A DNA stretch of 64,000 nucleotides, taken from NCBI RefSeq assembly GCF_945605565.1, contig NZ_OX216966.1:6440001-6504000 (forward strand). The letters run 5' to 3'. Position 1 is the stretch's first letter. Every line of letters begins with the position of its first letter. Positions 61,028-64,000 of this stretch are shown here, piece after piece. Below the pieces are notes generated by a model. It made no database searches. It saw only the letters and a list, made by a program, of their open reading frames with translations, and had not been told where the DNA came from. The position numbers were made by a program, and so were the translations under genes. The stretch is from Paenibacillus dendritiformis. GTDB lineage: Bacteria; Bacillota; Bacilli; Paenibacillales; Paenibacillaceae.

Positions 61028-61705
61028 TTAGTGATACAGGCCGCTGCCCGCCGGCCCCTCATTCATGACCCCGAGCATCAAGCGCACAAAATCAAGCGAA
61101 GAATGATAATGCTCCTCCTTCGGGCGGAAGGCATACGCCGAGCCATTCATCAAGGCATAGATTTCGATTCGGTCCGGCAGCCGGCCAAAAGCCTTGTATG
61201 CGAAGACGAGTGCAAATTGAACGTAGGCTTTAAATACTTGCGGCTCATCGGCGACCACATACTTCCGTATGACGAGAGACGAATCCGTGCACTCGGCCAC
61301 CTGGAGCGTCATCGACAGATCTGCTCCCAATTCCACAGCCTGGACGTTCATCTTCTCCCCTAACAGCAGCGCATGGCCGGGGGCTTCCTCAGTCAAGTAT
61401 TCATCCAAAAAGTGAAATACCGAACGCTTGATTCGCAAATAATGCTGTTCCGACGGGAAACGGTCCCGCTCCGGCGTCCAATAGCTCTCCATATCGCACA
61501 GGACGGAAGCGGCCGTTCTCGCCTCGGGAGCACGTGAATAATACGCATGCACGATCTGATTGACCGACGCTTGCGCCGCATACACCCAGCTCGATTCATG
61601 AGCATTCCGGCACTTGCGATAATAACAATGCCGGCAGCGGACGAACCGTTCGATGTCCTCATCGCTGAGCCGCTCCTTCGGCACCGGTATTCCCGGCAAT
61701 GACAT
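61028..61705 (-). CDS. Fur-controlled cysteine-rich protein of unknown function
   Basis: A 225-residue cytoplasmic protein. The N-terminal segment SDEDIERFVRCRHCYYRKCRN has three closely spaced Cys and resembles the start of Cas4/RecB-like PD-(D/E)xK proteins, which begin with an RFxxCP-type motif. A possible core follows (HALLLGEKMNVQAVELGADL; LVIRKYVVADEPQVFKAYVQ), but no clear ExK is seen. AAGGAGG precedes the ATG, and a Fur box lies about 30 bases further up. The flavodoxin gene follows. It could be an iron- or cluster-linked enzyme made under iron limitation. Confidence 0.65.
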   Translation of the reverse strand: MSLPGIPVPKERLSDEDIERFVRCRHCYYRKCRNAHESSWVYAAQASVNQIVHAYYSRAPEARTAASVLCDMESYWTPERDRFPSEQHYLRIKRSVFHFLDEYLTEEAPGHALLLGEKMNVQAVELGADLSMTLQVAECTDSSLVIRKYVVADEPQVFKAYVQFALVFAYKAFGRLPDRIEIYALMNGSAYAFRPKEEHYHSSLDFVRLMLGVMNEGPAGSGLYH

Positions 61706-61733
61706 GGGATTCCTCCTTATCGCTTAATCTACT

Positions 61734-61752
61734 GATAATGATTATCATTATT
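61734..61752. promoter_or_regulatory. Fur box
   Basis: GATAATGATTATCATTATT matches the 19-bp consensus at all but two positions. It is 29 bases upstream of the cysteine-rich protein's start. Confidence 0.88.
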
Positions 61753-61830
61753 AACGACAGCTCTATTTTATTACAACCTGAGCCCCGCTTCAACCCGCAA
61801 AATCGCAGCATAGCTGTACACAGCAAAAAA

Positions 61831-61854
61831 ACACAGGCGGTCCGCCGCCTGTGT
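61831..61854 (-). terminator. Terminator of the acetyltransferase gene
   Basis: ACACAGGCGG pairs perfectly with CCGCCTGTGT; TTTTTTTGC follows on the minus strand. Confidence 0.82.
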
Positions 61855-61863
61855 CTGTCCCTA

Positions 61864-62415
61864 CTATGATGCCCCAAGGTTAAAATAATGCTGGGTGTTT
61901 ATCCTAGCTTTCTTTTCATACAAATTGGCGCTCCAGCCTTCTCCGGTTGCTGTCCGCACAAAAGCAAAACCAGCCTTCGTATAATACTGGTTCAGGCCTT
62001 TATTTTCGGCCATGCAATCCAGCCGGAAGAACCGTTTCCCTTCGCTTTTCACATATTCCTCGGCCCGTTCCAGCAGCCTGTATCCTAGCCTCATCCCGCT
62101 GTATTTTCTGCTGACGACGAGCCGATGCAGGTAACTCGATTCCTCATTGTCAAGCTCTCGCCATATCGCAGTGTCGCTCCATTGAATGGCAAAGCATCCG
62201 ATTCCGTCCCCGCCTGCCAAGGCGATGAACACTTCCCTCTCCTGCATGAAGCGCTTCATATACGCGTCGGTAAAAGCGTGCTCATCCCAGAGCCTAATGC
62301 CGCGCGCGGCTCTCCAGCGGGCAGCTTCCACATACAGCTCTTGCAGCAGGGCAATATGCTCCGAAGCGGCCCGTTGAATCACAAGGGAACGGGCGGCGAT
62401 ATTCGCGGCGGCCAT
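61864..62415 (-). CDS. GNAT-family N-acetyltransferase
   Basis: A 183-residue acetyltransferase. It has the acetyl-CoA-binding helix VVSRKYSGMRLGYRLLERAE preceded by SSYLHRLVVS, and FFRLDCMAENKGLNQYYTKAGFAFV at the C-terminal part of the fold. RGIRLWDEHAFTDAYMKRFM near residue 38 is a segment often seen in Bacillales GNATs of unknown substrate. It is transcribed alone, with a strong terminator. Confidence 0.82.
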   Translation of the reverse strand: MAAANIAARSLVIQRAASEHIALLQELYVEAARWRAARGIRLWDEHAFTDAYMKRFMQEREVFIALAGGDGIGCFAIQWSDTAIWRELDNEESSYLHRLVVSRKYSGMRLGYRLLERAEEYVKSEGKRFFRLDCMAENKGLNQYYTKAGFAFVRTATGEGWSANLYEKKARINTQHYFNLGAS

Positions 62416-62484
62416 CTATATATTCGCCTGCCTTTCTGATGATAATGGAAGGGCGGAAGATGTTACCGAGAGGCACGGCACGCC

Positions 62485-63168
62485 TCATCCCTGGGCCGAA
62501 GCCCGTGACTGCTCCAACGTGCGGATGATCTCCTCCAGACTCATATCGGCCAATGAGGCCAATTGCAGATCGACATGATCGAACGAGAAAAGGCGGGTCA
62601 CCCGGTTCGGCACGGCGACGCAAGACAGGCCGGCTGCCTTCGCCGCCAGCGTCCCGACAAGGGAATCCTCGAACGCGATCGTCTCCTCCGGCTTCACGCC
62701 GAGCTTCTCCACCGCCTTCCGGTATATCTCCGGATCCGGCTTCACCTTGGCGGCATCGTCCCGCGTCTGCAGCACATCGAAATAATCAATAAGCCCGCAG
62801 CGCTTAATATGCTCTACGGCCCAGGCGGCCGAGGCGCTGGAAGCGAGGGCCACGCGCAGGCCGATGCGGCGCGCATCCTCCAGCAGCTGCTTCACGCCCG
62901 GCATCACATCCAATTCCGCGATTAATTCGGTGTACATTTCCCGGTGACGGCGGTGCAGCCCCTCCCGATCGACAGGCTTGCCGAGCTGCTCATCCAAGTA
63001 ATCGCAGGCCAGCTGCCATGTCTGAATGCCGCCGACCCACTCCTTCCATACCTCCAGCGGCATGTCCAGATCGAAGCTCCGAACGAGCTCGCAGAAGGAA
63101 TCGTAGCTGGCTGTCTCCGTATCTACAATGAGTCCGTCAAAATCCAACGCAATCGCCTTGATCGCCAC
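62485..63168 (-). CDS. HAD-superfamily phosphatase (beta-phosphoglucomutase-like)
   Basis: A 227-residue haloacid-dehalogenase hydrolase with helical cap. Motif I DFDGLIVDTETASYDSF, motif II ASSASAAW, motif III Lys in VKPDPEIYRKAVEKLG, motif IV IAFEDSLVGTLAAKAAG: the signature of the beta-PGM/YqaB-like branch. The GTG at 63168 has GGAGG about 10 bases upstream. The frame is open 17 codons more, without a ribosome binding site. The sugar phosphate or nucleotide substrate cannot be told. Confidence 0.88.
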   Translation of the reverse strand: MAIKAIALDFDGLIVDTETASYDSFCELVRSFDLDMPLEVWKEWVGGIQTWQLACDYLDEQLGKPVDREGLHRRHREMYTELIAELDVMPGVKQLLEDARRIGLRVALASSASAAWAVEHIKRCGLIDYFDVLQTRDDAAKVKPDPEIYRKAVEKLGVKPEETIAFEDSLVGTLAAKAAGLSCVAVPNRVTRLFSFDHVDLQLASLADMSLEEIIRTLEQSRASAQG

Positions 63169-63206
63169 ATTCCCGCCTCCTTCCCAATCCACTCCGTTAT
63201 TTTCCG

Positions 63207-63348
63207 TTATAAAGAACATACTTCCATACCTCGCTGCTTATTTCCTTCTACTGAACCAATCACGATGTACGGCACTTCATCAGATATGCGCCCTTCCAGA
63301 CCTGCGGGTTCAAGAAAATCTGCCGTATCCTGGTGCAGCTTATGATTG
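63207..63348 (-). other. Coding-like fragment between the HAD and EamA genes
   Basis: Just after the EamA stop, and in another frame, the minus strand reads NHKLHQDTADFLEPAGLEGR and ISDEVPYIVIGSVEGNKQRG up to a stop at 63207. The amino-acid usage looks coding, but there is no start codon with a ribosome binding site. It may be the rest of a disrupted gene. Confidence 0.3.
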
Positions 63349-64000
63349 TCAGCTTGTAAGGTATTCTTGTCTGGATTCCGGCTTCCACAGCGAACCGGCC
63401 ATCCCGGCAAAAATAAGCACGATGCCGGCAAGCTGCAGCAGTGTCGGACGAAATCCGGTAAAGACCGTATCAAGCAGAATGGCGACCGCCGGATCGACAA
63501 AGATGAGTGCGGATATGATCCGGGCCGACAAATTGCGAAGGCTGTCAAAAAACAAATAATAGACAAAACCGGTATGGATCAGCCCGGTCGCCGCAATATA
63601 CGCCCAATTATATGGCGTCAGGCTGTGGAACGCGCCGAAGTCCACAAAGGGCAGCAGCAGAAAGACGCCTAACAGCGTCTGCAGCACCGTCATCAGGTAG
63701 GCGCTCATAACGTTGATGCCTTTGCCCAGCAGCGTCGTCCCGGCATAGAACAGCGCGGCCAGCAGTGCCCAGCCGGCGCCTGTAGACCATACCTCCCGCC
63801 ACGACAAGCCCTGATCGAGGCCGATGACGAACAGCGTGCCGACGAAGCAGACGAGGATGGAGAGCGCCGCCAGCAGCGTCATTTTCTCACGGAACAGGAA
63901 GCTCCCCAAGATGAGGACAAAGACAGGCGCGAGATGATAGATTGAAATCGAGATGGTGACCGACATCGTCTCGAAGGATCGGAACAGAAAGACCCAATTC
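63349..64000 (-). CDS. EamA/DMT-family transporter (5' end beyond window)
   Basis: The C-terminal 217 codons of a drug/metabolite transporter. The frame remains open to the window edge (NWVFLFRSFETMSVTISISI), so the true start lies outside. At least six hydrophobic helices are visible, with the EamA repeat pattern (APVFVLILGSFLFREKMTLL; DPAVAILLDTVFTGFRPTLL). Such carriers export amino acids or other metabolites. The substrate is unknown. Confidence 0.85.
   Translation of the reverse strand, partial: NWVFLFRSFETMSVTISISIYHLAPVFVLILGSFLFREKMTLLAALSILVCFVGTLFVIGLDQGLSWREVWSTGAGWALLAALFYAGTTLLGKGINVMSAYLMTVLQTLLGVFLLLPFVDFGAFHSLTPYNWAYIAATGLIHTGFVYYLFFDSLRNLSARIISALIFVDPAVAILLDTVFTGFRPTLLQLAGIVLIFAGMAGSLWKPESRQEYLTS

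Overview
The window reads as chromosomal DNA of a Paenibacillus-like Firmicute. The evidence is strong AGGAGG-type ribosome binding sites, moderately GC-rich coding sequence, sigma-A promoters of the TTGACA-17-TATAAT kind, Fur boxes, and a Bacillales gene set (type II thymidine kinase, PepV, petrobactin-type YclNOPQ importer, UbiB/phasin pair, ectoine genes, BlaI/BlaR1, RRNPP regulator). No rRNA or tRNA gene and no CRISPR array was seen.

Layout. 1-5.4 kb: a partial secreted GH85 endo-beta-N-acetylglucosaminidase, a TPR protein, an acetyltransferase, a methyltransferase and a thioredoxin. 5.7-12.8 kb: one minus-strand block of response regulator, sensor kinase, ABC ATPase, FtsX-type permease and membrane-anchored serine hydrolase, probably a stress or antimicrobial-peptide module. 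13-19.2 kb: metabolic genes, including an unusual HAD phosphatase-NUDIX fusion and tdk. 19.2-23.5 kb: a nest of mobile DNA. An IS110 element with a broken transposase and a complete IS256 element with a 9-bp target duplication both sit in copies of an interspersed palindromic repeat, next to a MITE-like element. 23.6-28.3 kb: gpmA, a PepV-like dipeptidase, and phasin plus UbiB. 28.3-29.4 kb: wreckage of what may have been a peptide-export/redox cluster. 29.5-35.9 kb: an eight-gene ehuBCDA-ectABCD operon that joins uptake and synthesis of ectoine and hydroxyectoine. 36-42 kb: a metalloprotease, a YneQ-like protein, an epoxide hydrolase facing an ABATE/CGNR regulator, and an acyl-CoA thioester hydrolase-like enzyme with two operator dyads.

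42.0-45.5 kb holds the most novel system. A BlaI repressor and a BlaR1-like membrane metalloprotease are followed by a secreted protein that is almost a copy of the BlaR1-like sensor's own extracytoplasmic domain. The beta-lactam-binding domain of ordinary BlaR1 is absent. BlaI-type dyads lie at both promoters, so sensor and output appear to be one regulon in which the output is a soluble form of the sensor domain. 45.7-47.2 kb holds a second signalling module: an HTH-TPR regulator of the RRNPP type with a 32-residue exported peptide gene directly downstream.

47.4-51.3 kb: a Fur-controlled yclNOPQ-like siderophore importer. 51.6-57.1 kb: a DAACS symporter, a DUF3886 protein, a PadR-DUF4188 operon with a long operator, an orphan IF-3 paralogue, an acetyltransferase and a nuclease-like protein. 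57-60.4 kb: repeats, then a SecA2-like ATPase overlapped by a membrane-protein gene. 60.4-64 kb: a Fur-controlled pair (cysteine-rich unknown plus flavodoxin), an acetyltransferase, a HAD hydrolase and a partial EamA transporter.

All functional calls come from reading motifs in the translated sequence. No database search was run.
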